Shown piece by piece: positions 29,244 to 38,889 of a stretch of DNA of 64,000 nucleotides (position 1 is its first letter; every line of letters starts with the position of its first letter). The translations under genes and the position numbers were made by a program. Below the pieces are notes generated by a model. The model was not told the DNA's origin. It was given only the letters and a program-made list of their open reading frames with translations, and searched no databases. Source of the DNA: Cupriavidus malaysiensis (GTDB lineage Bacteria > Pseudomonadota > Gammaproteobacteria > Burkholderiales > Burkholderiaceae); assembly GCF_001854325.1 (NCBI RefSeq), contig NZ_CP017754.1, positions 3,906,001-3,970,000 on the forward strand. Direction: 5' to 3'.

Positions 29244-30746
29244 GTGATCAAGAAGCTCATCACCCGGCTGCTCGGCAAGCCGGCGCCGAAGCAGCGCCGG
29301 CAAGGCCGCGCCCACGCACCGCGCGTCATCGCGGTCGAAGAGCACGGCATCGATCCGGCGCTGATCTCGCGCAACGCGGTCAAGGTCACTTCGACGCTGC
29401 AGCAGGCCGGCTACCAGGCCTTCATCGTCGGCGGCGCCGTGCGCGACCTGCTGCTCGGCATCAAGCCCAAGGACTTCGACGTCGCCACCAACGCCACGCC
29501 CGAGCAGGTGCAGGCGCTGTTCCGCCGCTCGCGCATCATCGGCCGGCGCTTCCAGATCGTGCACGTCACCTTCTACGGCGGGCGCGAGCAGGAAATCATC
29601 GAAGTCTCCACCTTCCGTGCCCTGGTCGACGCGGTCGCCAGCGAGACGCTGCCCGAGGGCCGCCGCCTGAAGCGCTCCGAGCTCGACAGCAAGACCCACG
29701 CCATCGACGCATCCGGCCGCGTGCTGCGCGACAACGTGTGGGGCACGCAGGCAGAAGACGCCGAGCGGCGCGACTTCACCATCAACGCGATGTACTACGA
29801 CCCGTCGGCGCAGACGGTGCACGACTACCATCACGGCATGGAAGACATGCGCGCGCGCACGCTGCGCATGATCGGCGACCCCGTCACGCGCTACCGCGAG
29901 GATCCGGTACGCATGCTGCGCGTGGTGCGCTTCGCGGCCAAGACCGGCTTCGGCATCGACGAAGCCACGCGCCAGCCCATCGCCGGCCTGGCCTCGCTGA
30001 TCCACAACGTGCCCAGCGCGCGCCTGTTCGACGAGATGCTCAAGCTGCTGATGTCCGGCCACGCCTGGGCTTCGCTGCAGGAACTGCGCAAGGCAGGGCT
30101 GCACAAGGGCCTGCTGCCGCTGCTCGACGTCGCGCTGGAACAGCCGCTGGGCCAGCGCTTCGTGCAGCTCGCGCTGGACAACACCGACCGCCGCGTGCAG
30201 GCCGGCAAGCCGGTCTCGCCCGGCTTCCTGTTCGCCGCGCTGTTGTGGCACCACGTGCTGCAGCGCTGGACCGCGCTGCGCGAGTCCGGCGAGCATCCGA
30301 TCGCCGCGCTCAACACGGCCATGGACGACGTGCTCGAGCGCCAGACCGGCCAGCTGGCCATCCAGCGCCGCTTCGTCACCGACATGCGCGATATCTGGGG
30401 CATGCAGCCGCGCTTCGAGAAGCGCGTCGGACGCATGCCGTTCCGCCTGCTGGAATCGCCGCGCTTCCGTGCCGGTTTCGACTTCCTGCACCTGCGCTGC
30501 CAGTCGGGCGAGCTGCCCGAGGAAATGGCCGGCTGGTGGCAGTCCTTCCAGGATGCGGACTCCGACGGCCGCGAAGCCCTGATCGACTCGGCGCGCAGCG
30601 CCCGCGGCCCGGCCGCCGAGGGCGAAGGCGAGGGCGGCGCGCGCAAGAAGCGTCGCCGGCGCGGTCCGCGGAAATCGGATAAAGTGTCCTCCCGAAGCGA
30701 CTCGGAAGCGGGCGAGCCCCGCAGCCAGCCGGAGGAATCGGAATGA
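29244..30746 (+). CDS. pcnB: Poly(A) polymerase I
   Basis: This 500-residue nucleotidyltransferase adds poly(A) tails to RNA 3' ends and so promotes decay. The catalytic core GGAVRDLLLG (63-72) and KDFDVATNATP (76-86) are of the poly(A)-polymerase/CCA-adding type; the next conserved stretch RRSRIIGRRFQIVHV is the signature distinguishing poly(A) polymerase from CCA-adding enzyme. RRDFTINAMYYDP and the C-terminal RKKRRRRGPRK basic tail (RNA binding) follow. The start is GTG at 29244, one base after the HAD gene stop. The stop overlaps folK in ATGA, as is common for pcnB-folK. Confidence 0.95.
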   Translation: MIKKLITRLLGKPAPKQRRQGRAHAPRVIAVEEHGIDPALISRNAVKVTSTLQQAGYQAFIVGGAVRDLLLGIKPKDFDVATNATPEQVQALFRRSRIIGRRFQIVHVTFYGGREQEIIEVSTFRALVDAVASETLPEGRRLKRSELDSKTHAIDASGRVLRDNVWGTQAEDAERRDFTINAMYYDPSAQTVHDYHHGMEDMRARTLRMIGDPVTRYREDPVRMLRVVRFAAKTGFGIDEATRQPIAGLASLIHNVPSARLFDEMLKLLMSGHAWASLQELRKAGLHKGLLPLLDVALEQPLGQRFVQLALDNTDRRVQAGKPVSPGFLFAALLWHHVLQRWTALRESGEHPIAALNTAMDDVLERQTGQLAIQRRFVTDMRDIWGMQPRFEKRVGRMPFRLLESPRFRAGFDFLHLRCQSGELPEEMAGWWQSFQDADSDGREALIDSARSARGPAAEGEGEGGARKKRRRRGPRKSDKVSSRSDSEAGEPRSQPEESE

Positions 30747-31255
30747 CACTTGCCTTTATCGGCATCGGCGCCAACCTGGGCGATGCCCGCCAGGCGCTGA
30801 AGGATGCCGTCGTGTGCCTGGCGCAGCAGGTCGGCATCACGGTGCTGGCGAGATCGTCTTTTTACCGCACCGCGCCGATCGACGCGCAGGGCGAGGACTA
30901 CTACAACGCCGTGGTCAAGGTGGAAACCTCGTTCACGGCGGGGCAGCTGCTGCGCATCTGCCACCACATCGAGGACCAGTTCGGCCGCGAGCGCCCTTTC
31001 CACAATGCGCCGCGCACGCTCGACCTCGACCTGCTGCTGTTCGGCGACGAACAGCACGACGACGAGCACCTGACGGTGCCGCACCCGCGCGTGACCGAGC
31101 GCGCCTTCACGCTGGTGCCGCTGCTGGAGATCGACCCCGGGCTGGTGATCCCGGGGCGCGGCCGGGCTGCCGACCACCTGCCCGCGGTGGCTGGTCAGCG
31201 CATCGAGAAAATGACACCCTGCAAGTGCAAGCGCCAGCAACAGGCCGGCGCCTGA
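30743..31255 (+). CDS. folK: 2-amino-4-hydroxy-6-hydroxymethyldihydropteridine pyrophosphokinase
   Basis: This 170-residue HPPK transfers pyrophosphate from ATP to 6-hydroxymethyl-dihydropterin in folate synthesis. The family blocks are FIGIGANLGD near the N-terminus, SSFYRTAPI, NAVVKVET, the signature FGRERPFHNAPRTLDLDLLLFG and LTVPHPRVTERAFTLVPLLEIDP. The C-terminal tail (CKCKRQQQAGA) is unusual in being basic and Cys-containing. It overlaps pcnB by four bases. panB lies two genes downstream. Confidence 0.97.
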   Translation: MTLAFIGIGANLGDARQALKDAVVCLAQQVGITVLARSSFYRTAPIDAQGEDYYNAVVKVETSFTAGQLLRICHHIEDQFGRERPFHNAPRTLDLDLLLFGDEQHDDEHLTVPHPRVTERAFTLVPLLEIDPGLVIPGRGRAADHLPAVAGQRIEKMTPCKCKRQQQAGA

Positions 31256-31300
31256 ACCTGCCGCACGGGCGCCGCACCGCCTGACCCGTTTCCTTCCCCC

Positions 31301-31942
31301 ATGCTCGACCATCTGCGCCGCATCATCGTCGAAGGCCCCGTCGGCTCCGGCAAGACCGCGCTCGCGCGGCGGCTGGCACAGACCCTGCGCAGCGGCGAAC
31401 TGCTCGACGGCGTGCGCGACAACCCCTTCCTCGAACGTTTCCTGCGCGACCGCGCGCGCCATGCGCTGCCGCTGCAGCTGGCCTGCCTGACGCAGCGCGC
31501 GGCGCAGGCGCAGCGCTGGCAGGAAGCGCTGCTGGCAGGCCAGCGCATGGTGACGAACTGCCTGCACGAGCGCGACCGCCTCTACGCCGAGCTGAACCTG
31601 CCCGCCGACGAACTGGCCCTTTATGACGCCATCGCCGCGCGCGTCGCCCTGCCTGCCCAGCGCGCCGACCTCGTCATCGTGCTGCACGCGCCCCCGGCGC
31701 TGCTGCATGAGCGCATTGCGCGACGCGGCGCTCCCGGCGAAACCGGTCTCGACCTGCCCTACCTGGAGCGCCTGTGCGGCGCCTACGGCGAGCTGTGCCA
31801 TCGCTACGACGAGGCACCGGTCCTGATCGTCGACACCGCGCATTTCAATCCGGTGGACAATGACGGCGATTTCCGTACACTACTGACGCGCGTCGAAACG
31901 ATGCGCGGCCGCAAGGCCTTTCTCAATCTCGCTGCGCCCTGA
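31301..31942 (+). CDS. Deoxynucleoside kinase family protein
   Basis: This 213-residue P-loop kinase of the deoxynucleoside kinase (dGK/dAK) family has Walker [10 protein letters not shown] (12-20), [10 protein letters not shown], and the substrate-side [12 protein letters not shown], where ERD carries the DRS/ERS-like catalytic motif. A lid region with Arg residues ([12 protein letters not shown]) follows. Predicted to phosphorylate deoxyadenosine, deoxyguanosine or a related nucleoside. The exact preference cannot be read. It sits between folK and panB on the same strand (45- and 137-bp gaps), an order conserved in related Burkholderiaceae. Confidence 0.9.
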   Translation: MLDHLRRIIVEGPVGSGKTALARRLAQTLRSGELLDGVRDNPFLERFLRDRARHALPLQLACLTQRAAQAQRWQEALLAGQRMVTNCLHERDRLYAELNLPADELALYDAIAARVALPAQRADLVIVLHAPPALLHERIARRGAPGETGLDLPYLERLCGAYGELCHRYDEAPVLIVDTAHFNPVDNDGDFRTLLTRVETMRGRKAFLNLAAP

Positions 31943-32079
31943 CAGGCTCCGCCTGGCAGATTCCAACCATAACGACAGCGACCGCCTCCGTCGCCGGCAG
32001 GCAACCTTACGGACCGGAGCGCACCGCGCCCCGGCGGCCCGCCCCGCCGCACCGGCAATCGCTGCAGACAGGCAATGCC

Positions 32080-32901
32080 ATGAGCTATCTCCTCGATCCC
32101 TCCCGCAAGACCGTCACCGTCCCCGCGCTGCAGGCGATGCGCGCCGCCGGCGACAAGATCGTCATGCTGACCGCCTACGATTCCAGCTTCGCCGCGCTGC
32201 TCGACTATTGCGGCGTCGATGTGATCCTGGTCGGCGATTCGCTCGGCAACGTGATGCAGGGCCAGACCACCACGCTGCCCGTCACGCTCGAGCACATGGT
32301 CTACCACACCGCCTGCGCGGCGCGTGGCAACCAGACCGCGCTGCTGGTGGCCGACCTGCCCTTCGGCACCTATCCCACCCCGGAGGCCGCCTATGAGAGC
32401 GCCGTCGCGCTGATGCGCGCCGGTGCCCAGATGGTCAAGATCGAGGGCGGCGAATGGCTGGCGCCGACGGTCAAGTTCCTGGTCGAGCGCAGCATCCCGG
32501 TGTGCGCCCATATCGGCCTGACGCCGCAATCGGTCCACGCCTTCGGCGGTTTCAAGGTGCAGGGCAAGACCGACGCCGGCGCCGAACAGCTCAGGCGCGA
32601 TGCAACCGCGCTGCAGGCCGCCGGCGCCCAGCTGGTGGTGATGGAAGCCGTACCCGCCAAGCTGGCGGCCGAGGTCACGGCGCAGCTGACCATCCCCACC
32701 ATCGGCATCGGCGCGGGCGTGGACTGTTCGGGCCAGGTGCTGGTGCTGCAGGACATGCTGAACATCTACCCGGGCCGCAAAGCCAAGTTCGTGCGCAACT
32801 TCATGGATGGCCAGACCTCGATCGAGGCTGCCGTACGCGCCTACGTGGCCGCGGTCAAGGACGGCAGCTTCCCCGCCGTCGAACACACCTTCTCCGCCTG
32901 A
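32080..32901 (+). CDS. panB: 3-methyl-2-oxobutanoate hydroxymethyltransferase
   Basis: This 273-residue enzyme makes ketopantoate from 2-oxoisovalerate and 5,10-methylene-THF in pantothenate synthesis. Conserved segments are [96 protein letters not shown] and the C-terminal [10 protein letters not shown]. Its product leads, through PanE and PanC, to the CoaBC substrate encoded at the left end of the window. A terminator-like hairpin follows 10 bp after the stop. Confidence 0.98.
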   Translation: MSYLLDPSRKTVTVPALQAMRAAGDKIVMLTAYDSSFAALLDYCGVDVILVGDSLGNVMQGQTTTLPVTLEHMVYHTACAARGNQTALLVADLPFGTYPTPEAAYESAVALMRAGAQMVKIEGGEWLAPTVKFLVERSIPVCAHIGLTPQSVHAFGGFKVQGKTDAGAEQLRRDATALQAAGAQLVVMEAVPAKLAAEVTAQLTIPTIGIGAGVDCSGQVLVLQDMLNIYPGRKAKFVRNFMDGQTSIEAAVRAYVAAVKDGSFPAVEHTFSA

Positions 32902-33211
32902 CGCCCCCGCGCCGGGGCCATGCCCCGGCTCCCCGGCCGCGGCCCGCCGGACATGGCCGGCCGCAGCCCGCCTTCAGCGACCCCCTCCACGCCCGCCCCC
33001 TCCGGGCAAGGGCAGCCATCTCCCGCCCGCCGTGCCGCCAAGAAAGTTACTTGTCACGCACTTTCAAGGGCACCGGCCAGGTTCCTTGTCGTCCGCTTTC
33101 TTGATGCAGCGCAGTTCCCGCCGCAAGGGGCCACGGTAAGATGGCCGGGCAGTTCACTCATACCGCAATTGGGAAACCGGTCCGCCAGGACCCCGACAAG
33201 GCCCTGATTCT
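32902..33211. other. 310-bp gap between panB and the P-type ATPase gene
   Basis: Directly after panB is a hairpin, GCCGGGGC with GCCCCGGC (32911-32918, 32922-32929, CAT loop), without T-tract. A less GC-rich stretch near 33040-33065 contains the inverted repeat GAAAGT...ACTTTC around TTGTCA and may hold the promoter of the ATPase-Usp pair. No gene is seen. Confidence 0.55.
32911..32929 (+). terminator. Hairpin after panB
   Basis: The 8-bp perfect stem has a 3-nt loop and begins 9 bp past the panB stop, but has no T-tract. Probable Rho-assisted terminator. Confidence 0.5.
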
Positions 33212-35953
33212 ATGACTGATCCCCCTGCCGGCCACTGCGACCCGGTACCGACGCCACCCCCCTGGCACACCCTGTCCGACGTGGAAGTCGCGCGAGTGCT
33301 GCGTACGGACCCGGCCGGCGGCATCACCGACACGGAGGCCACGCGGCGGCTCGCCGAGGTCGGTCCCAACCGACTGGCGCCGCCCAAGCGGCGCGGCCCG
33401 CTGATGCGGCTGCTGCTGCAATTCCACAACATCCTCCTCTACGTCATCCTGGCCTCGGCCGTCATCTCGGCCATCCTCGGCCACTGGGTGGATGCCGGCG
33501 TGCTGCTGGTGGCGGTGCTGGTCAACGCGGGCATCGGCTTCATCCAGGAAGGCAAGGCGGAGGCGGCCATCGATGCCATCCGCGCCATGCTGTCGCCACA
33601 CGCCACCGTGGTACGCGACGGTGCACGGCGCGAGATCGACGCGGCAGCGCTGGTTCCCGGCGACGTGGTGGCCCTGGCCTCGGGCGACCGCGTACCCGCC
33701 GACCTGCGTCTGCTGACCGTCAAGGAACTGCGCGTGGAAGAGGCCGCACTGACCGGCGAATCGCTGCCGGTGGAGAAAAGCGCCACGCCGGTGGCCGCCG
33801 ATGCGCCGCTGGGCGACCGCTTCGGCATGGCCTACTCGGGCACGCTGGTGGTGTACGGACAGGCTACCGGTGTGGTGGTGGCCACCGGCGGGGCGACCGA
33901 GCTGGGCAAGATCGACGGAATGCTGGGCGACATCGAGAACCTGGCCACGCCGCTGCTGCGCCAGATCGACCGCTTCGGCCGTGGCCTGGCGATCGCCATC
34001 CTGCTGCTGTCGGCGCTGACGTTCGTGGCCGGCATCGCCTGGCGCGGCCACGCGCCGGCCGCAATGTTCATGATGGTGGTGGCGCTGGCGGCCTCGGCCA
34101 TCCCCGAAGGACTGCCGGCCATCATGACGGTCACGCTGGCCCTCGGCGTGCAGCGCATGGCGCGGCGCAACGCCATCGTGCGGCGCCTGCCGGCGGTGGA
34201 GACGCTGGGCTCGGTGACGGTGATCTGCTCGGACAAGACCGGCACGCTCACGCGCAACGAGATGACCGTGCAGCGCATGGTCTGCGCCGGCCGCGTCTAT
34301 GACGTCGGCGGCGTGGGCTACGCGCCCGACGGCGAATTCCGCGTCGACGGCCGCGCGGTCGATCCCGGCGACGCGCCGGCACTGGCGATGGCGCTGCGTG
34401 CGGGGGTGCTGTGCAACGACGCCCGCATGCGCCACGAGGACGGCCTGTGGCATGTGGAGGGCGACCCCACCGAAGGTGCGCTGCTGGTCGCCGGCAGCAA
34501 GGCCGGACTATCGCAGCAGTCGGCCGGCGAGAGCTGGCCCCGGCTGGATTCGATCCCCTTCGAATCCGAGCACCGCTTCATGGCCACCTACCACCGCGAT
34601 GCCGGCGGCGCACCGTGGATCCTGGCCAAGGGGGCACCGGAGCGCATCCTCGACATGTGCGCCCTGCAGTGGGATGGCGATGGCGAACACGCGCTCGATG
34701 TCGACTACTGGCGCCGCATGGCCACCGACACCGCGGCCCAGGGCCTGCGCCTGCTGGCGCTGGCCTGCAAGCGCGCCGCGCCGGCGGACGCGCGGCTGGA
34801 TTTTGCCGACATGGAGAGCGGCTACACGCTGCTGGCCCTGGTCGGCATCATCGATCCGCCGCGCGAGGAAGCCATCCGCGCCGTCGACGAATGCCACCGT
34901 GCCGGCATCCGCGTCAAGATGATCACCGGCGACCACGCGGAAACCGCCCGCGCGATCGGCGCGCAACTCGCCATCGGGGTCGGCAAGCCGGCGCTGACGG
35001 GCAGCGAGGTGGCGCTGATGGACGACGCCGCGCTGCGCCGCGTGGCCATGGAAGTCGACGTGTTCGCGCGCGCCAGCCCCGAGCACAAGCTGCGCCTGGT
35101 GGCGGCGCTGCAGCAGGCCGGCCAGGTGGTGTCGATGACCGGCGACGGCGTCAACGATGCCCCCGCGCTCAAGCGTGCCGACGTCGGCGTGGCGATGGGT
35201 CTGAAGGGTACCGAGGCCGCCAAGGAGGCCGCCGACGTGGTGCTCGCCGACGACAATTTCGCCGCCATCGCGCGCGCCGTGCGCGAAGGCCGCGCGGTCT
35301 ACGACAACCTGAAGAAATTCATCCTCTTCATGCTGCCCACCAACGGCGGCGAGGCCCTGATCGTGATCGCGGCCATCCTGTTCGACCTGCCGCTGCCGCT
35401 GACCCCGGCCCAGGTACTGTGGATCAATATGGTCACCTCCAGCGCGCTGGGCCTGGCGCTGGCCTTCGAGCCCGCCGAGCCGGGCCTCATGGCGCGGCGC
35501 CCGCGCCCGGTCGGCGAGCCGTTGCTGTCGGGCTTCTTCGTCTGGCGCGTACTGATGGTGTCGGTACTGATGATGGCCGGCGCACTCGGGCTGTTCCTGT
35601 GGGAACTGGCCGACGGCACCAGCCTGGAGACGGCGCGCACGATGGCGGTCAACGCCGTGGTCGCCGCCGAGATGTTCTACCTGCTCAACAGCCGGCATAT
35701 CTTCCATACCGTGATCAGCCGCGAGGGCCTGTTCGGCAACCCCTACGTGCTGGCCTCGATCGCCGCCTGCGTGCCGCTGCAGCTCGCCTACACCCACCTG
35801 CCGGTCATGCAGACCGTATTCGGCTCGACCGACCTGAGCGCGCTGGAATGGGCCAAGGCGATCGGCGCCGGGCTGCTGGTGTTCTGCGGCTCGGAGCTGG
35901 AGAAGACCGTGATCCGCCGCCTGCCGGTCGGCCGGCGGCTGGCAACCCGCTGA
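33212..35953 (+). CDS. P2-type cation-transporting ATPase
   Basis: This 913-residue membrane pump has, in order, an N-terminal cation-ATPase domain, TM1-2, the actuator motif EEAALTGESLPVEK, M4 with SAIPEGLPA, the phosphorylation site SDKTGTLT with Asp341, KGAPERIL in the nucleotide domain, MITGDHAETA, TGDGVNDAPALKRADVG, M5 and M6. The PEGLP motif and overall length place it in the P2 (SERCA/Na,K-ATPase-like) group. M6 reads NMVTSSALGLALAF, lacking the ion-binding Asp of SERCA in this position, so Ca2+ specificity should not be assumed. The Usp gene follows by 44 bp, probably in the same operon. Confidence 0.93.
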   Translation: MTDPPAGHCDPVPTPPPWHTLSDVEVARVLRTDPAGGITDTEATRRLAEVGPNRLAPPKRRGPLMRLLLQFHNILLYVILASAVISAILGHWVDAGVLLVAVLVNAGIGFIQEGKAEAAIDAIRAMLSPHATVVRDGARREIDAAALVPGDVVALASGDRVPADLRLLTVKELRVEEAALTGESLPVEKSATPVAADAPLGDRFGMAYSGTLVVYGQATGVVVATGGATELGKIDGMLGDIENLATPLLRQIDRFGRGLAIAILLLSALTFVAGIAWRGHAPAAMFMMVVALAASAIPEGLPAIMTVTLALGVQRMARRNAIVRRLPAVETLGSVTVICSDKTGTLTRNEMTVQRMVCAGRVYDVGGVGYAPDGEFRVDGRAVDPGDAPALAMALRAGVLCNDARMRHEDGLWHVEGDPTEGALLVAGSKAGLSQQSAGESWPRLDSIPFESEHRFMATYHRDAGGAPWILAKGAPERILDMCALQWDGDGEHALDVDYWRRMATDTAAQGLRLLALACKRAAPADARLDFADMESGYTLLALVGIIDPPREEAIRAVDECHRAGIRVKMITGDHAETARAIGAQLAIGVGKPALTGSEVALMDDAALRRVAMEVDVFARASPEHKLRLVAALQQAGQVVSMTGDGVNDAPALKRADVGVAMGLKGTEAAKEAADVVLADDNFAAIARAVREGRAVYDNLKKFILFMLPTNGGEALIVIAAILFDLPLPLTPAQVLWINMVTSSALGLALAFEPAEPGLMARRPRPVGEPLLSGFFVWRVLMVSVLMMAGALGLFLWELADGTSLETARTMAVNAVVAAEMFYLLNSRHIFHTVISREGLFGNPYVLASIAACVPLQLAYTHLPVMQTVFGSTDLSALEWAKAIGAGLLVFCGSELEKTVIRRLPVGRRLATR

Positions 35954-35997
35954 GCGCCGTGCCGCGCCTGCCGGCATTCCAAACCCGTGAGAACGCC

Positions 35998-36894
35998 ATG
36001 ACCACGTCCACCGCCCCCGACCCGACACCATTCCCCGCCCGCCTGCTGCTGGCGACCGACCTTTCCGCGCGCTGCGACCGCGCGCTCGACCGTGCCGCCC
36101 AGCTCGCCGGCCAGTGGCAGGCCGGCCTGCTGGTCGGCCACGTGCTCGATCCCGCCGCGCATCCGGACCAGGCCCTGGCCTGGGCCGCCGGCACCGGCGC
36201 GGGCGACGCGCTGCGCATCGCCCGCCAGCAGCTCGCGCGCGACCTGGCGGGCCTGCCGGTGCAGGCCGACATGCAGATAGCGAAGTCCAAGGACGTGGCG
36301 GCCGGCATCCGGGACATGGCCGACGCGGCCGGCGCAGACCTCGTGGTCACCGGCGTGGCGCGCTTCGAGCTGCTGGGACGCTTCCTGCTCGGCTCCAGCG
36401 TCGAGCGGCTGGCGCGCAGCCTGCCGCAGCCCCTGCTGGTAGTGCGCAACCGCCCGCACGGCCCCTATCGCGAAATCGTGGTCGCCTGCGACTTCTCGCC
36501 GGCCTCGCGCGATGCGCTGCGGTGCGCCGCGCGGCTGTTCCCCGGACAAGAGCTGACCGTCTTCCACGCCTACCAGCAGCCCTATTCCGGAATGGCCGAC
36601 ACCGCGCCGCCGGCGCGCGGCATCCCGCAGGCGGAACAGGATGCCTGCGCCGCCTTCCTCGCCGACAGCAAGCTGCCCGCCTCGACGCGGGTGCGCCCGG
36701 TGATCCTGCGCGGTGCGCTGGAGCTGCTGCTGACCCAGCACGTGCGCCGGCACGAAGCCGACCTGGTGGTGATGGGCGCGCAGGGTCGCGGCGCACTGGC
36801 CAGCGCGCTGCTCGGCAGCACCGCGGCACGGCTGCTCGACTGCCTGCCGTGCGACGCACTGGTGGTGCATCGGCCGCGCGCGGCGGCCGACTGA
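35998..36894 (+). CDS. Tandem-domain universal stress protein
   Basis: This 298-residue cytosolic protein has two UspA domains. The first (about 14-145) starts RLLLATDLSARCDRALDRA and ends with VVTGVARFELLGRFLLGSSVERL. The second (about 155-292) starts EIVVACDFSPASRDALRCA and ends with VVMGAQGRGALASALLGSTAARLL; its G-x2-G-x9-G-S pattern suggests ATP binding. It lies 44 bp after the P-type ATPase gene in the same direction, so the pair probably forms an operon linking ion transport with stress signalling (inference). It is convergent with pabBC. Confidence 0.93.
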   Translation: MTTSTAPDPTPFPARLLLATDLSARCDRALDRAAQLAGQWQAGLLVGHVLDPAAHPDQALAWAAGTGAGDALRIARQQLARDLAGLPVQADMQIAKSKDVAAGIRDMADAAGADLVVTGVARFELLGRFLLGSSVERLARSLPQPLLVVRNRPHGPYREIVVACDFSPASRDALRCAARLFPGQELTVFHAYQQPYSGMADTAPPARGIPQAEQDACAAFLADSKLPASTRVRPVILRGALELLLTQHVRRHEADLVVMGAQGRGALASALLGSTAARLLDCLPCDALVVHRPRAAAD

Positions 36895-36948
36895 GTCTGT
36901 GCGACGCCGCTTGGCCCGGTCCGGCCGGGTTCGGAACGGATCCAGGCC

Positions 36949-36981
36949 GGTTTCAGGCGGGTTTCAGGCCGGTTTCAGGCG
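36949..36981. repeat. 11-bp tandem repeat over the pabBC stop codon
   Basis: GGTTTCAGGC occurs at 36949, 36960 and 36971 with one spacer base each, period 11. The pabBC TGA (complement of 36964-36966) lies in the middle unit. Confidence 0.75.
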
Positions 36982-38889
36982 TGCCGGCAGCACGCCGCGC
37001 AGTGAGTTCACCACCACCAGCGCCTGCGCGCGCGCCAGCATCGCGCGCGTGATCACGCCTTCGGCAGCCGGGCCGTCCAGCAGGGCATCGCCCTGCTCCA
37101 GCACCACGGCGCGCATGACCCCGGGCAGGATGTCCGCGGCCAGCGGGGGCGTCAGCCAGCGTCCGTCGACCTTGACGAAGACGCTGCTGCGCCCGCCCTC
37201 GAGCAGTTCATCGCGCTGGTTGAAGAAGAGGCGATCGAAAGCGCCGGCGCGCTCGGCCGCCTGCCAGCCCGCGTCATAGACCGCGCGTGCACTGGTCTTG
37301 TGGCGGCGCAAGGGATCGGCCCCAGCCAGGGGCTCGGGAGCCTGGTCGAGCCAGACCCGGCCTTCCTCCATGGCCAGCGGGGCCAGCGGCCCGCTCGTCA
37401 CCTGCAGGGAGCCGGCCTTGTCCAGCGCCAGCCGCACACGCCAGTCCCCGGCGCCCAGGCGCACGGCCTCGGCGGTGGCGGCCTGCGCTGCCGCTGCGGC
37501 ATCGAAGGCGAAGCCGAAACAGGCGGCCGACGCCGCCAGCCGTTCCAGGTGCCGCGCCAGGCGCAGGCATTGCCCGCCATTCGCGCGCAAGGTCTCGAAC
37601 AGGGTGAAACCCGGATCGTATGCGGTCAGGAAGCGCGCCTTCCAGCCACACTCGGCATATTCGTCGGCCGCCACGCTGTCGTGCACGATGCCACCGCCCA
37701 CGCCCATCTCGCCACGGCGCAGGCCGTCGGCGCCGGGTGCGCCCAGCACCAGCGTGCGGATCGCCACGGACAGCGTGAACGGGCCGATCCCGTCGCCGCT
37801 GCCCTGCCCCGCCGCTGCGGCGGGCGGGTCGATCCAGCCGACCGAGCCGGTGTAGAGGCCGCGCGGAGCCGGCTCCAGTTCGGCGATGATCTGCATGGTG
37901 CGCCGCTTGGGCGCGCCGGTGATCGAGCCGCAGGGAAACAGCGCGCCCAGCAACTGTGCCAGTGAGGTGCCGGCGCGGGCGCGCGCGGTCACGGTGGAGG
38001 TCATCTGCAGCACGCGCCCGAAGGGCTGCACGGTGAAGCGGTCCGGTACCGCCACGCTGCCGGGCACGGCGATGCGGCCCAGGTCGTTGCGCAGCAGGTC
38101 GACGATCATCACGTTCTCGGCGCGGTTCTTCGCATCGGCGGCCAGCGCCGACGCGGCGGCCGCGTCGCCAGCGGCGTCGCCCGTGCGCGGAGCGGTCCCC
38201 TTCATCGGCCGGGCCAGCAGGCTGCCCGCCCCATCGTGGCTGACGAACAGCTCGGGCGACAGCGACAGCACCCAGCCGTCGCCGGGCAGGCATGCCAGCA
38301 CGCCGTATGGCACCGGCTGCGCCGCGCGCAGCCCGGCGAACAACGCGGCTGGCGCGCCGAAGGCGGAAAAGCGCAGCCGCTGGGTGTAGTTGACCTGGTA
38401 GGTGTCGCCGGCTTCGATCCATTGATGGATGCGCGCGATGGCGTCCTCGAAGGCGGTCCGCGAGGTATCGGAGGCGACCTGCATCACGCCTGCGGGCGCG
38501 CCGCCGCCAGCGCCTGCACCGGCCAGCCAGGCGTCGACATCGGCCGCCGGCAGGCGCTGCATGGCACGGAACCACAGCAGCCGCAGGGCACCATCGTGGA
38601 AGGGCAGGTCCTGGCCCGTATGCACGGGCACGCCGACCAGCGGCCCGCCGAATTCGTAGGGCGCGAACAACGCCGCATGCCAACCCTGCCGCCAGCCTTG
38701 CGCGAGCATGGTGTCCAGCGCGCCCAGGCGGTCCAGCGCCTGCGCGACCTCGATGCGGTCCTCGCGCACGAAACCGGTGTACAGGCGCGAGGACCGGCCC
38801 GGTGCCGCGCCAGGGGAGGCGGCCGCATCGTCGAGCAGCACGAAGGGTTCGGACGCGGAAAGCAGGGAGGAAAGCGGGGGAACTGCCAC
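36964..38889 (-). CDS. pabBC: Fused aminodeoxychorismate synthase component I and 4-amino-4-deoxychorismate lyase
   Basis: This protein joins two steps of p-aminobenzoate synthesis. The PabB part (to about residue 415) contains AGDTYQVNYTQRL, RPMKGTAPR with the PabB-specific Lys near 230 that marks ADC synthase rather than anthranilate synthase, RAENVMIVDLLRNDLGRI and FPCGSITGAPK. The lyase part (from about 425) is a class IV PLP fold, GFTLFETLRANGG, with Lys near 530 in RRHKTSAR and GVMRAVVLEQG. No ATG fits. The best start is GTG 38889, about 16 codons before FVLLDDA, giving 641 residues. Further upstream the frame crosses an intergenic repeat and is unlikely to be coding. The glutaminase pabA is not in the window. 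Confidence 0.92.
   Translation of the reverse strand: MAVPPLSSLLSASEPFVLLDDAAASPGAAPGRSSRLYTGFVREDRIEVAQALDRLGALDTMLAQGWRQGWHAALFAPYEFGGPLVGVPVHTGQDLPFHDGALRLLWFRAMQRLPAADVDAWLAGAGAGGGAPAGVMQVASDTSRTAFEDAIARIHQWIEAGDTYQVNYTQRLRFSAFGAPAALFAGLRAAQPVPYGVLACLPGDGWVLSLSPELFVSHDGAGSLLARPMKGTAPRTGDAAGDAAAASALAADAKNRAENVMIVDLLRNDLGRIAVPGSVAVPDRFTVQPFGRVLQMTSTVTARARAGTSLAQLLGALFPCGSITGAPKRRTMQIIAELEPAPRGLYTGSVGWIDPPAAAAGQGSGDGIGPFTLSVAIRTLVLGAPGADGLRRGEMGVGGGIVHDSVAADEYAECGWKARFLTAYDPGFTLFETLRANGGQCLRLARHLERLAASAACFGFAFDAAAAAQAATAEAVRLGAGDWRVRLALDKAGSLQVTSGPLAPLAMEEGRVWLDQAPEPLAGADPLRRHKTSARAVYDAGWQAAERAGAFDRLFFNQRDELLEGGRSSVFVKVDGRWLTPPLAADILPGVMRAVVLEQGDALLDGPAAEGVITRAMLARAQALVVVNSLRGVLPARLKPA

Noticed and set aside
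26609..29389. A 926-codon open frame on the minus strand
   Set aside because: It is antisense to the AI-2E permease, hda and the HAD gene. Gln/His/Arg/Ala-rich translation without recognisable motif.
36949..36981. CRISPR-like array
   Set aside because: Units are 11 bp with one-base spacing, so this is a plain tandem repeat.
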